Part shown: positions 22,266 through 32,958 of the stretch, in pieces | How the letters are laid out: the number at the start of each line of letters is the position of its first letter | How positions within the stretch are numbered: the stretch's first letter is position 1 | Assembly: GCF_000026945.1 (NCBI RefSeq) | Contig: NC_012867.1 | Coordinates: forward strand, 434,001-498,000 | Direction: 5' to 3' | Length of the DNA stretch: 64,000 bases | Source: Candida dubliniensis CD36 | Lineage: Eukaryota > Ascomycota > Pichiomycetes > Serinales > Debaryomycetaceae | Program-made: the position numbers and the translations under genes | The notes under the pieces: generated by a model | What the model saw: the letters and a program-made list of their open reading frames with translations, nothing else | Databases searched by the model: none | Told to the model about the DNA's origin: nothing

Positions 22266-23499
22266 AAATAAGGATACGAATAGACACATATTGACTTTCC
22301 GTATCACATTCACAGTTATTTAGATCAAAATTCAATATACATCAACGTAAGTAATCTGGAATAATTAAAAGAAACCAAAAAAAAAAAAAATCAGCAAAAT
22401 CGTAAGATAATGTAGAGTGTACTTTTGTATATAATAGCAACAATAGCTGGACTTCTAGAATGGCAAGAGTTTGCAAAAAAAAAAAAAATGGAAATATGAC
22501 ATGACAGATTACTAGCTGTCATTTTTTTAGTTTCCTTTGTTTGATAATACTTATCCCCGTCCCGCACATGAACTGGCAGTTGGTTGGAAAGAGGGAAATT
22601 TGCTTGTGAATTTGATCCGCCACCACCATTTCTCCCCGAATTGAGGGGTGATCAACTATCGGAGTATGCTTACTTCATTTGTCCGTAAAAGCTCCTTGCT
22701 GCTCCATCATTGCCACAGGATGCTACTTACAAAAACCAATAATACACTAATGATAAATGAGCAATTTTAGTCCAGCTTGTTATTTGTGTTTCTCATACCC
22801 CTCCTTCTTGACAACTCCCGTTGCTCATTTGTGTAAATTACTAAACTGTGGTCAAAGGATAAAACGGTTAAGAACTTTGGATTGCCATCGTAAATATAAT
22901 TCTGTTAACTTCTCATAGACATACAGATCAGTTGAAACCAAACTGTTTGAAGTTGATATAGATAGAATTAAAGAATCAAGCTGAACTATGATCAATTTAT
23001 CTTTCTTTCTTTTTGTTTGTTGGTGCTTGTGGCCACAGGTTGACTAAATTTTGCCATTATTATTTATTCTGCGGCGGGATTGGCAAAAAGTTTCATTATC
23101 TCCACAAATTACTACCCCTACATACTAACGCATAATCCGAGAATATTTATCGCCATTATTATTATTATTACTTTTTTTTCCCATTAAGTTTGTTTTTCCT
23201 TTTTCTTTGTCCCTCTTGTCTTTGTTACCTCTTCATTATATTATTATTATTGCTACTACTAATACAACCGACACATCATCCCAATTGCAACACTTTTGTC
23301 ACAAGGCTACTAACTCCTCCCCCCCCCTTCCTCTCCTCATTGAAAATCAGTTCATAATATATTAGCTGACTCAGTTGTACACAATTACCAACTTGATAAA
23401 AATTATTATTTTGTATTTCTTCTGGTTATCTTTTTTTTTTTTTTTCTCGAAAAAATAAATCAATCATTAGTCTAAATAATAGAAGTCAATATCAGAAAC
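22266..23499. promoter_or_regulatory. MDL1 3' end and ATG26 promoter
   Basis: 1.2 kb. It contains a stress-element-like inverted pair, CCCC...GGGG, at about 22632-22648, C-run CCCCCCCC at about 23319-23326, (ATT) repeats at about 23154-23170 and a long poly-T at about 23430-23445 near the ATG. No gene seen. Confidence 0.55.
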
Positions 23500-26400
23500 A
23501 TGTCATTTTACAAAAAAGTAACTAAGGGTTTAGTCACACCTTTACAAGGACCAATAAACCTTTTCAGCGGTTCACCCAATGTCAGTGGCGACGAAGGAAC
23601 AAATACAGATAATGAGAATCCTGATCATAAAACAACTTATCGTTCCTTATCAGGACGAGTGAACCATGATGATGATGACGAAGATGTTGCCAAATTAGAA
23701 GATATAGTTGGGTTTTTCACGGGGTTATTGGATACTACGACACTTTGTGCTGGATTAGGAAGTTTGAACAACTTGAAAAAGCATTACTTGGATGAATTTA
23801 TCAAGAAAAGTGCGTTGAATCCATTGAGACCACAAAATTATGGACCAGAAACGAACAGTAAACTCAACAATAATTCCATTGAAGAATTACTAAATAATGG
23901 TGACGCGAGTTTGGAAAAAGTCCGAAAAATGAGTTTATATGATTTTGATGAACATACCTCAGATTCAGAAGAGGAAGATTCAGCTGATGAGGAAGAGGAA
24001 CTGATAGCAGAAAATTTGAAACCAGGAAAAAGCGAAAAAGTCAAGAATCACGTTAAGGGCTCGGGAAATACGACTGCTGCTGCCACCTTAGTCGCTACTG
24101 GTATAACGCCAACGACAACAACAACAACAACAGCTACCCCAACTCCAACACCAACAAGCTCAGTCGAGACAGCACTAACAGATGTAACAGAACCAATAGG
24201 TAAAGTCATCACAGAGATTCCCGAAGAGCAACTACAGGGCCTCAATCCATTACAAAAATCTGTTGTGAAAAATTTGGATCCTCATCACATAAGAGAAGGA
24301 GTGTTAATCAAAGTTAAAAATTCAGAGACTCCTCTAAAGAATAATCGCCAGGAACTACTAGAAAAGATTCAGTTACGATTAAAAATTGCTGATAAATTGC
24401 AAAGAGTTTTCAATTTAAGTGATGACGATACGTTTTACGGAAATTTCAGTGCTTGGCTTATAAAAGACGTATTGCTACAAGGACACGTGTATCTTACAAA
24501 AGATGCGCTACTTTATTTTGCATTCTTACCCAAAAGGTTCAGTCTTGAGAATTCATCAGAAGTGTTAGACGAGGATAATTCTTCAAGTATTGTTTACTCA
24601 GGAAACTTGGGACTCAAAAGTGCAAAGTATGGCGAGGTTGTTCTCAATACTGTTCTCCAACACAGATATTGGGCTGTTCTAAGAGCTGAAACTTTGAGTA
24701 TTTATTCATCATCGACTAATTTGTATTTCCCTGTGTTGGTAATTGATATTAAGAAGTGCTTATACGCCGAAGTTATTGATAAAGAAAAATTTAACCGAGA
24801 GGCAATTTCACCAGTGAACCGTGGTACATATAGTCCTAATGGTGGATTATCAGGTACTGCAACTCCAAGAACATCAACATTGGAAAATACGGCTTCAGAA
24901 CTTAATAGCATGCTTTCTGGCGACTCATACAGTCCAACCGAAGACAACGTCGAAACAACAGCAACGACTGTGTGGTTTAAATTGGTTACGAAAAAGAAAA
25001 CCTACAAATTTAGTTGCGATAGCTCATTTTCAGCCAGACAATGGTGTAACAACATCACCAAATTGATTTTCCAGCACAACAATGCCAATTCCAACGGTGA
25101 AGTTTTAATTAAAATCCCAATTTCCAAAATAATTGAGTATAACAAAAGAGCATTGTTTAGCGAGGAAGAAGAAGAAGAGAAGAATTTGGACGCAGCAATG
25201 AACGATATACCGTTAAATGTAACAATAAAATACTTGGGTGATAACGAAAACGAACGAAAGAGAGATAAATTGAAAAGAAAATACAAAGGCGAAGAGTCTA
25301 CAACTGAGGAAGTTCACTTTTTATTTCCCAAAAGTGGTATTGAGTTTTTTGAAACGTTTGATAACTTGATGAATCCTGTTGTCCTGGACAATGACAACCA
25401 ATCATCAAGGTCATCTATCACGAGTACCAATTTTTCCGAAAAGGCGATATCCACTTTGAGTAAATCACCGAACCATTTGGTGCAGACAGTGCTTGACTTT
25501 AACAAGCCCGTCGATGACGATATTTCACCTTTTAAGAAGTTGGGGACTACAATAACATCACCAACAAGAATTTTTAAGGCTACTATCACATCACCAGAAA
25601 TGACTAGCATTGATGCAACTAGCTTGAGAGAGAGCTTTGATGGTGACCGTCTTCACCTCCCCAGAGAGATGTCCGAGAGAGCATTGAAGAATTTGGAGGT
25701 TTCATTTGTAACTAGTCTCAAGAAATTGGAAGATGCGTCAAAGAGGTACGAGAAACCACATATGGACTATAACCAGACAAATCTGGCTTCGATATTATCT
25801 GATCCGTCAGAAGTGAAAAAACAATCGAAAACAGCTATACTGAAGAGTATCAAGGCTTTATATAGTGTTGGGACACATTGGTCAGCAACCCCGAATCATT
25901 ACTTTGAACTAGGCAAGTATTATGTTAGCAAAGTGCAGGATAGAGACTCGTCTCAAAGAAACTTTCAATCTCATTTTTCTACAAATTCGAAATTGCTTGC
26001 ATCCTATTATGGCCATTTATTGAGAACAGTTCCAGTATATGGTAAAATATATGTATCTGACACTGATGTCTGTTTCAGAAGTTTATTGCCTGGAGTATCC
26101 ACGAAGATGGTGTTACCAATGACTGATATTGAAGAGGTAAGAGCTTCACGGGGTTCGAGATTGACGTATCATGGATTAAGGCTTATTGCACGAGGAAGCG
26201 AAGAGTTGGATCTTGAATTTGGCTCTTCCAAATCGAGAGATGATTTCCAAAAAGTTGTTCTTAGTGTTTTGGAAAAATTGCATTCGAAGGAAGGGTTTAG
26301 ACCCGAACCGTATCAATGGGGTAGTAATTTTGAAGTTGAATTATACAAGACAAGAATGGAATACAGTGATTCTGAAAATAGAGAAATTCAACGATATGAT

Positions 26401-28056
26401 AATCTGATTGATATCAAATTTGCAGAAAAGAGAATTGAAATGGCGAGAGTGAGAATGTTTGAAGACAGATTAATGGCTGCTTCAGGGTTGGACGTACCCA
26501 TTATATTGGAGGATTCTCCTTTTTTCAAAACAGAATTGCGACCATCTACTTCTTATAATGTCACGTTATTAACTATTGGATCAAGAGGTGATGTCCAACC
26601 ATATATTGCATTGGGTATAGGATTAGTGAAAGAAGGTCATAATGTCACCATTGCCACTCATGCAGAATTTGGTGACTGGATAAAAACTTTTGGGTTGGGG
26701 TTCAAAGAGATTGCTGGGGATCCAGCCGAGTTGATGTCTTTTATGGTAACCCATAACTCTATGTCCGTGGGGTTTTTGAAAAATGCCCAACAAAAGTTTA
26801 GGTCTTGGATCTCAAAGTTGTTGACTACAAGTTGGGAAGCCTGTCAAGGTTCTGATATTTTGATTGAAAGTCCTTCTGCTATGAGTGGGATTCATATTGC
26901 TGAAGCATTAGGGATACCATATTTCAGAGCTTTTACCATGCCCTGGACACGAACTAGAGCTTATCCACATGCATTCTTTGTACCAGATCAAAAGAAAGGA
27001 GGCTCATACAATTACTTAACTCACGTTTTATTTGAGAATATATTTTGGAAAGGTATTTCTGGACAGGTTAATAAATGGAGAGTTGAGGAATTAGATTTAC
27101 CGAAGACCAACTTATACAGGTTGCAACAGACAAAAGTTCCCTTTTTGTATAACGTCTCACCCGCCATATTACCCCCCTCTGTCGATTTCCCAGATTGGAT
27201 TAAAGTAACAGGATATTGGTTTCTAGATGAAGGTTCTGGAGATTACAAACCACCCGAAGAACTTGTCCAATTTATGAAAAAAGCATCACGAGACAAAAAG
27301 AAGATTGTTTACATCGGATTTGGTTCTATTGTAGTGAAAGATGCAAAATCTTTAACCAAGGCTGTGGTGTCTGCCGTGAGGAGAGCCGATGTTCGTTGTA
27401 TTTTGAATAAGGGTTGGTCCGACAGGTTGGACCATAAAGATAAAAACGAAGTTGAAGTTAGCTTGCCACCGGAAATCTACAATTCTGGAACTATACCCCA
27501 TGATTGGTTGTTTCCACGTATTGATGCTGCTGTCCATCATGGAGGCTCCGGGACGACCGGTGCTACCATGAGAGCCGGGATACCAACCATTATTAAACCA
27601 TTCTTTGGAGATCAGTTTTTCTATGCGACGAGAATCGAAGATTTGGGTGCTGGTATTGCATTAAAAAAATTGACAGCCAGAACTTTGGCAGATGCTCTTA
27701 TAAAGGCTACACACGATTTGAAAATCATAGATAAAGCAAAGAGAGTTAGTCAACAAATAAAACACGAACATGGAGTGCTTTCCGCAATAGAATCAATTTA
27801 TTCAGAATTAGAGTACTCGAGAAATTTGATATTGATCAAAGATATTCATAATCAGAATTACAAACGTCATCATCCAGTACCTTCGGGTGTTCAAACTCCT
27901 GCTTATGACACTGACAGCGATGATTATGTTGAAGAAGATGATGATTTCGATGAAGACGATGATTCTGATGAAGAGGAAGGAGATAAAGAGAATTTGCAGG
28001 ATGATTATGTTGGAAATAGGGTCAATCTCAGCCCCAAGGAAACGTTGTCCAACTAG
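23500..28056 (+). CDS. ATG26: Sterol 3-beta-glucosyltransferase Atg26 (Ugt51)
   Basis: 1518 aa, the full length of fungal Ugt51/Atg26. It transfers glucose from UDP-glucose to the sterol 3-OH (ergosterol glucoside) at membranes. Order: acidic/Thr-rich N-terminus with a poly-Thr tract (about 204-222), first GRAM domain (about 285-345), PH-like domain (about 355-520, split by a Ser/Thr-rich insert), second GRAM domain (about 820-890), and a C-terminal GT-B glycosyltransferase. The latter opens at LLTIGSRGDVQPYIALG (about 1023) and carries the UDP-sugar signature HHGGSGTTGATMRAG near 1345. The C-terminus is an acidic Asp/Glu tail. In Pichia the orthologue is needed for pexophagy; in S. cerevisiae and Candida mainly for sterol glucoside synthesis. 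Confidence 0.97.
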   Translation: MSFYKKVTKGLVTPLQGPINLFSGSPNVSGDEGTNTDNENPDHKTTYRSLSGRVNHDDDDEDVAKLEDIVGFFTGLLDTTTLCAGLGSLNNLKKHYLDEFIKKSALNPLRPQNYGPETNSKLNNNSIEELLNNGDASLEKVRKMSLYDFDEHTSDSEEEDSADEEEELIAENLKPGKSEKVKNHVKGSGNTTAAATLVATGITPTTTTTTTATPTPTPTSSVETALTDVTEPIGKVITEIPEEQLQGLNPLQKSVVKNLDPHHIREGVLIKVKNSETPLKNNRQELLEKIQLRLKIADKLQRVFNLSDDDTFYGNFSAWLIKDVLLQGHVYLTKDALLYFAFLPKRFSLENSSEVLDEDNSSSIVYSGNLGLKSAKYGEVVLNTVLQHRYWAVLRAETLSIYSSSTNLYFPVLVIDIKKCLYAEVIDKEKFNREAISPVNRGTYSPNGGLSGTATPRTSTLENTASELNSMLSGDSYSPTEDNVETTATTVWFKLVTKKKTYKFSCDSSFSARQWCNNITKLIFQHNNANSNGEVLIKIPISKIIEYNKRALFSEEEEEEKNLDAAMNDIPLNVTIKYLGDNENERKRDKLKRKYKGEESTTEEVHFLFPKSGIEFFETFDNLMNPVVLDNDNQSSRSSITSTNFSEKAISTLSKSPNHLVQTVLDFNKPVDDDISPFKKLGTTITSPTRIFKATITSPEMTSIDATSLRESFDGDRLHLPREMSERALKNLEVSFVTSLKKLEDASKRYEKPHMDYNQTNLASILSDPSEVKKQSKTAILKSIKALYSVGTHWSATPNHYFELGKYYVSKVQDRDSSQRNFQSHFSTNSKLLASYYGHLLRTVPVYGKIYVSDTDVCFRSLLPGVSTKMVLPMTDIEEVRASRGSRLTYHGLRLIARGSEELDLEFGSSKSRDDFQKVVLSVLEKLHSKEGFRPEPYQWGSNFEVELYKTRMEYSDSENREIQRYDNLIDIKFAEKRIEMARVRMFEDRLMAASGLDVPIILEDSPFFKTELRPSTSYNVTLLTIGSRGDVQPYIALGIGLVKEGHNVTIATHAEFGDWIKTFGLGFKEIAGDPAELMSFMVTHNSMSVGFLKNAQQKFRSWISKLLTTSWEACQGSDILIESPSAMSGIHIAEALGIPYFRAFTMPWTRTRAYPHAFFVPDQKKGGSYNYLTHVLFENIFWKGISGQVNKWRVEELDLPKTNLYRLQQTKVPFLYNVSPAILPPSVDFPDWIKVTGYWFLDEGSGDYKPPEELVQFMKKASRDKKKIVYIGFGSIVVKDAKSLTKAVVSAVRRADVRCILNKGWSDRLDHKDKNEVEVSLPPEIYNSGTIPHDWLFPRIDAAVHHGGSGTTGATMRAGIPTIIKPFFGDQFFYATRIEDLGAGIALKKLTARTLADALIKATHDLKIIDKAKRVSQQIKHEHGVLSAIESIYSELEYSRNLILIKDIHNQNYKRHHPVPSGVQTPAYDTDSDDYVEEDDDFDEDDDSDEEEGDKENLQDDYVGNRVNLSPKETLSN

Positions 28057-28900
28057 TCTAGTAGTGGTAGTAAGTTGTATTAGTTTTAGTGAATTGTATG
28101 TAGTATACTGTTTTTTAGTTTTACCATATTCATGCACCTTGTTTTTTGACAAGTTGTGTGTGAGCGCTTGTGAGCGGTTATAGTCATGTAGCTTGGTTAA
28201 CATATATATTACTACTATAACGTGTTGTAATTGGGTTCTTGCCTGCCTCGTCCGCCCTCTATACCTGACCCAAATTACACTTGGAAAAAACTATTTATTT
28301 ATATACTGTTGTTCTCGACATTGCACATCACGTTCCCTGCTGGGTGTTGCCTGCTATCTCCTCTGCTTTGACTGGATACGTTGTATTTTCCATTATCATA
28401 GGTTATTTATCCTCGGCACTACCTAACGCAGTCTAGGTGTGTCTGTTCATTTTTTGTTTTTTTCTGAGTTGAGGGCTTATTACAGAGCACGATAAATTAC
28501 GCAATTTGCTGACTCATTTTGCAGCAAAGGTATCAGTAGAAAAAATAAAAAAAGACAAGGAGATCAACATCTGCACAAGAAATGACTCTGTTCCACTTGA
28601 AAGAAATACCTAGACACAAATAATCTTATGAATCATGTTTCTAAGTTACAAAGGCATTCTTAGTAATAAGAAGAATTAACAAGTTTAGTGCCAGCGTACA
28701 TTCCCTGTAAGAGTTTTTCTTGTGGGTACACATAATCGAGATCCACAGTTCACACCGGAATTGGAGTTTAAACTGACAGCTTTTTTTTTTTTGCTCTGTT
28801 TGATACAGTTTTTTTTTCTTGAGGGTTTCTTTTTTTTCTGTTTTTTTTTTTTTTGATTGTCACATTCATATTCAGTTTTTCTATTCTTGATTAACTAACG
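28057..28900. promoter_or_regulatory. ATG26 3' end and MET2 promoter
   Basis: 844 bp. Poly-T tracts precede the MET2 ATG (28781-28855). I looked for the CACGTGA box known upstream of yeast sulphur genes and did not find it; only a CACGTT occurs (about 28329). Confidence 0.6.
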
Positions 28901-30130
28901 ATGACATACAAAGACGTGACAGAAGAACAGTTGCAAACTAATCCATATGTTAAGCTTGTACCGGGTCAAACCATAGTTGAGATCCCTGAATACACATTAG
29001 AGTGTGGCGAGACATTACACAATTTTCCTGTTGCCTATAAGACCTGGGGTAAGTTGAATGAGACTGCTGATAACGCATTAGTGATATGCCATGCATTGAG
29101 CGGGTCTTCTGATGTTGACGATTGGTGGGGAGAGTTACTTGGAACTGATAGAGCATTTGATCCTTCTCGGTTTTTGATTATTTGTATAAATTTCCTTGGA
29201 TCGCCTTATGGGTCTTGCTCACCAGTTACAATCGACAAGAGCACCGGAAAACCTTACGGACCTTCATTCCCATTGGTAACATTTAAGGATGATGTTAAAA
29301 TACAGAGATTGATATTGGATTCATTGAATGTCAAACGGTTAGCTGCTGTGGTGGGAGGATCCATGGGAGGAATGTTGGCACTAGAATACCTGGCAATATA
29401 TAACAACACTGGATACGTGCAGAAAGTAGTTGCATTGGCTACTGCTGCTCGGACTTCAGCTTGGTGTATATCTTGGAATGAAACACAGAGACAATGTATT
29501 TTCAGTGATCCTTTTTATGATGACGGTTACTACTATGAAACCGGAAATAAGCCAGATTCTGGATTAAGTGCAGCAAGAATGGCAGCCTTGCTTACTTATC
29601 GTTCTAGAAATTCTTTTGAAAGTAGATTTGGCAGAAAGTTAGGTAAGAGATCTCCTAGTGATGGTAGTGCCAGTCCTAGAACTAAACATGAGGAGCATTC
29701 TTTATTGCATAATGATGGATCAAAGCTTGTCAATGGGGCTCCTGTAAACGAAAAATACCCACCAACTTATTTTTCAGCGCAATCATATATGCGTTATAAC
29801 GGCTCCAAATTTATCAATAGATTTGATGCCAATTGTTACATAGCCATCAGTCGGAAATTAGATACTAATGATCTTTCTCGTGGTCGAGTCGAAGCACCCA
29901 ACGATGCTAATGGTGATCCATTGGTTCATGTTTTAAAGGGTCTTTCAACACCTACTTTGGTCATAGGAATTGAATCAGATCATCTTTTCACAATTACTGA
30001 ACAAAAGCTTTTAGCTGATAATATCCCAAATGCTATATTTGAGACATTGGATAGTGAGGAAGGACACGATGCATTTTTGTTAGAGTTTGAGAAGATAAAT
30101 AGTTTCATCACCAGTTTTTTGAATAACTGA
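28901..30130 (+). CDS. MET2: Homoserine O-acetyltransferase Met2
   Basis: 409 aa, alpha/beta-hydrolase fold. It acetylates homoserine with acetyl-CoA to give O-acetylhomoserine, the carbon acceptor for sulphide in methionine synthesis. The nucleophile Ser154 sits in GGSMGGM. The acid and base of the triad are in ESDHLFTITEQ (about 346-356) and GHDAFLLE (His389). It also has the conserved YKTWGKLNETADNA and CHALSGSSDVDDWWGELLG blocks. It is about 75 aa shorter than S. cerevisiae Met2 but complete at both ends. A loop of about 40 residues (SPSDGSASPRTKHEEHSLL) is variable in the family. Cytosolic; no leader. Confidence 0.96.
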   Translation: MTYKDVTEEQLQTNPYVKLVPGQTIVEIPEYTLECGETLHNFPVAYKTWGKLNETADNALVICHALSGSSDVDDWWGELLGTDRAFDPSRFLIICINFLGSPYGSCSPVTIDKSTGKPYGPSFPLVTFKDDVKIQRLILDSLNVKRLAAVVGGSMGGMLALEYLAIYNNTGYVQKVVALATAARTSAWCISWNETQRQCIFSDPFYDDGYYYETGNKPDSGLSAARMAALLTYRSRNSFESRFGRKLGKRSPSDGSASPRTKHEEHSLLHNDGSKLVNGAPVNEKYPPTYFSAQSYMRYNGSKFINRFDANCYIAISRKLDTNDLSRGRVEAPNDANGDPLVHVLKGLSTPTLVIGIESDHLFTITEQKLLADNIPNAIFETLDSEEGHDAFLLEFEKINSFITSFLNN

Positions 30131-31041
30131 ATTATCGAGGGTAGCAAGTTATTAGGGCCGATTTTACTAATGGTTTAGAGAAAGTTTTTTTTTTTCTTTT
30201 TTGGGTAGTTTAGAGTTTTCTGAAAGTCAAATTATAGGAATTTCCAAACATAAGAAGCACACACAACTTGAGTTGCATGTATATATATATTGCATATACA
30301 GATTTTTTTTTTTTTTTGTAATTAAATTTACCAAACATTGTAGTTACTCCCAATGTAATGGTAACAGGTAATTGTAGTAATTCTGGTTAAGTGCCTATCG
30401 TTAAGGAATAGCCAACACTCTTAAAACAAATATATATTTCAAAGAATAATAAACCAAACCTTTGTTTAGACTGAAGGTGAAATTTAGGAATTAATTGGAT
30501 CCATAAATCAAAAGTGAATTGATAAAATGGTAAATAAGGTTGCAAAATTAGCCCAAAACACTAGATTTCGGTTAGGAGTTTTCCATCTTTCAAAACAATT
30601 AACTCATTTGAAGCTCTGTATCATTCATTGTGACTAAAATAAATATGCAATTGAACAATTAGATGTGTAATGCAATGCACCCGTGGTATATTTTTGAACC
30701 CTCTATCTGTTTTTTTTTTTTTTTGGACAATCAGCTAATGGCATAACTAAAACTCACAGAAAACTTATCTCCTACACATTATTTTAATAGTCTGTGTATA
30801 GGTACTATGCTTCTAATGAAAAGTTATAGGTAAATCCCTTGGTTTTCTGTCAAAAAAGTTTTGACAGTGAAGTTCAAGTGTCAAAATTTTTCTATAATGT
30901 GCACTAAAAAAACACTAAAGTTCGGATTACTTAATAGAGAACACAAAACTGAATTAATTAATAGAACAACAGCCAGGCTTTGCGAAAACATTAAATAAAT
31001 ACTAATAATAATATAGAAATGTTACGCCTCGTAGTTCTAAG

Positions 31042-31047
31042 CACGTG
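31042..31047 (+). promoter_or_regulatory. CACGTG E-box, Pho4-type site
   Basis: GCACGTGG lies 261 bp upstream of the acid phosphatase start. It fits the high-affinity Pho4 site CACGTGG known in phosphate-regulated genes. Binding is inferred from context. Confidence 0.65.
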
Positions 31048-31200
31048 GTATTCTTTATTTATTGGTGCAAGTTACCCCTAATTTGTGAACTAGCTAAATA
31101 ACAACAATTGACCTAATACGACTCCATTAACAATACCAAATAACATGAAAGCCGGTCAGTTAGCCGATGCTTTGAATATTTTGAAATTGAAACATAGTAA

Positions 31201-31208
31201 TATAAATA
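31201..31208 (+). promoter_or_regulatory. TATA box of PHO113
   Basis: TATAAATA, 100 bp upstream of the start codon, the usual place for a regulated yeast promoter. Confidence 0.7.
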
Positions 31209-31307
31209 GGCATACATTTTTCCAACTTTACTACCCCATTTCTGTTTTAATTTATTTTAATTTTCAAAATAGCAACAACAACAATAACAACAATTGGAAT
31301 TTAAAAA

Positions 31308-32696
31308 ATGGTCTCCGTTTCTAAATTATTGAACAATGGTTTGTTATTAGCTGGTCAAAGTGTCTTCCAAGATGTCGCTACTCCACAACAAGCTTCTGTG
31401 CAACAATATAATATAATCAATTTTCTTGGCGGAAGTGCCCCATATCTTCAAAGAAATGGATATGGTATTTCTACTGACATTCCTGCTGGATGTGAAATTG
31501 CCCAAGTTCAATTGTACTCAAGACATGGTGAAAGATATCCAAGTAAGAGCAATGGTAAGAGTTTAGAAGCAATTTATGCTAAATTCAAAGACTATAATGG
31601 CACTTTTAAAGGCGATTTGGCATTCTTAAATGATTATACTTATTTTGTTACTGATAAGAATAATTATGAAAAGGAAACCAGTCCCAAAAACTCTGAAGGA
31701 ACCTATGCTGGTACTTCTAATGCCTTGCGTCATGGTGCTGCCTTTAGAGCCAAATATGGATCATTATACAAGGAAAATTCAACCTTACCCGTTTTCTCGT
31801 CCAATTCAGGTAGATGTTACCAAACATCTAGATACTTTGCCAGAGGATTTTTGGGCGATGATTTTGAAGAAGGTAAAACCGTGAAGTTCAATATCATTTC
31901 TGAAGATGCTGACGTTGGTGCCAACAGTTTGACTCCTAGAAGTGCGTGTTCCAAGAACACGGAACTGAGCAGCAGTACTGCTAAAAAATACAACACAACA
32001 TACTTGAATGCAATTGTTGAAAGATTAGTTAAACCAAATCCAGGATTGAATTTGACTACTAGTGATGTTAGCAATTTGTTTGGTTGGTGTGCTTATGAAA
32101 TCAATGTTAGAGGAAGTTCACCATTCTGTGATTTATTTACTAATGAAGAATTCATTAGATATTCTTATGGTAATGACCTCTCAAACTACTACTCTAATGG
32201 TGCTGGTAACAATTACACCAGAATTATTGGGTCAGTGATTTTGAACTCTTCTTTAGAGCTCTTGAAAGACACTAAAAACTCCAACCAAGTATGGTTATCA
32301 TTTGCCCATGACACCGATTTGGAGATTTTCCATTCTGCTTTAGGATTATTGGAACCAGCTGAAGATTTGCCAACATCTTACATCCCATTCCCTAACCCAT
32401 ACGTCCATTCCTCAATTGTTCCACAAGGTGCTAGAATATATACGGAAAAGCTTCAATGTGGAAATGATGCCTATGTTAGATACATTATCAATGATGCTGT
32501 TGTACCAATTCCAAAATGTGCCACAGGTCCAGGTTTCTCCTGTAAACTTGATGATTTTGAAAACTTTGTCAAGGAAAGAATTGGAGATGTTGACTTTGTT
32601 AAACAATGTGGTGTCAATAGCACTTATCCATCTGAACTTACTTTCTACTGGGATTATAAAAATGTCACTTACAATGCTCCTTTAGGTGATTTTTAA
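31308..32696 (+). CDS. PHO113: Secreted histidine acid phosphatase (Pho5 family)
   Basis: 462 aa. The catalytic SRHGERYP motif has His73, which is phosphorylated during catalysis, and the proton-donor motif FAHDTDLEIF lies near residue 333. The family is the repressible, glycosylated acid phosphatases/phytases exported to the periplasm or cell wall to release phosphate. Many N-x-S/T sites (YNGTF, KENST, YNTTY, LNLTT, NYTR) fit heavy N-glycosylation, and several Cys fit the disulfides of the family. The N-terminus (MVSVSKLLNNGLLLAGQS) is a weak signal peptide: its hydrophobic core is short. The symbol is from remembered C. albicans gene order; close paralogues exist, so PHO112 cannot be excluded from sequence alone. 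Confidence 0.88.
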   Translation: MVSVSKLLNNGLLLAGQSVFQDVATPQQASVQQYNIINFLGGSAPYLQRNGYGISTDIPAGCEIAQVQLYSRHGERYPSKSNGKSLEAIYAKFKDYNGTFKGDLAFLNDYTYFVTDKNNYEKETSPKNSEGTYAGTSNALRHGAAFRAKYGSLYKENSTLPVFSSNSGRCYQTSRYFARGFLGDDFEEGKTVKFNIISEDADVGANSLTPRSACSKNTELSSSTAKKYNTTYLNAIVERLVKPNPGLNLTTSDVSNLFGWCAYEINVRGSSPFCDLFTNEEFIRYSYGNDLSNYYSNGAGNNYTRIIGSVILNSSLELLKDTKNSNQVWLSFAHDTDLEIFHSALGLLEPAEDLPTSYIPFPNPYVHSSIVPQGARIYTEKLQCGNDAYVRYIINDAVVPIPKCATGPGFSCKLDDFENFVKERIGDVDFVKQCGVNSTYPSELTFYWDYKNVTYNAPLGDF

Positions 32697-32958
32697 GGTA
32701 AAACCTTCTTGATTTATACCGTTGTCTTTTTCAATTCTTTTTTTTTTTTTTTTGCGTAGATTTTATATTTTGTTTTTAGATGAAAAGTTTTCAATAAATT
32801 GTAACTATTACTTATTTTGTTTGTAATTTGAGCTATAGTGGTAACCATACACAAACTATCAATTAATTGCAATCTTTTCAAAAAATACACTAAACTTATT
32901 CATTATAAAATTCTATTAACATAATTCCTAATTATTCACATACCAATGGGATAATATC
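32697..32958. other. Convergent 3' intergenic, PHO113 / SEF1
   Basis: 262 bp between two convergent genes, T-rich with a 15-base T run at about 32739. Nothing else seen. Confidence 0.6.

Larger units (their letters stand above)
30131..31307. promoter_or_regulatory. MET2 3' end and PHO113 promoter
   Basis: 1.2 kb of AT-rich sequence. Recognisable elements are a Pho4-type CACGTG (31042-31047) and a TATAAATA box (31201-31208), both listed separately, and an A-rich leader with CAA repeats just before the ATG. Confidence 0.7.
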
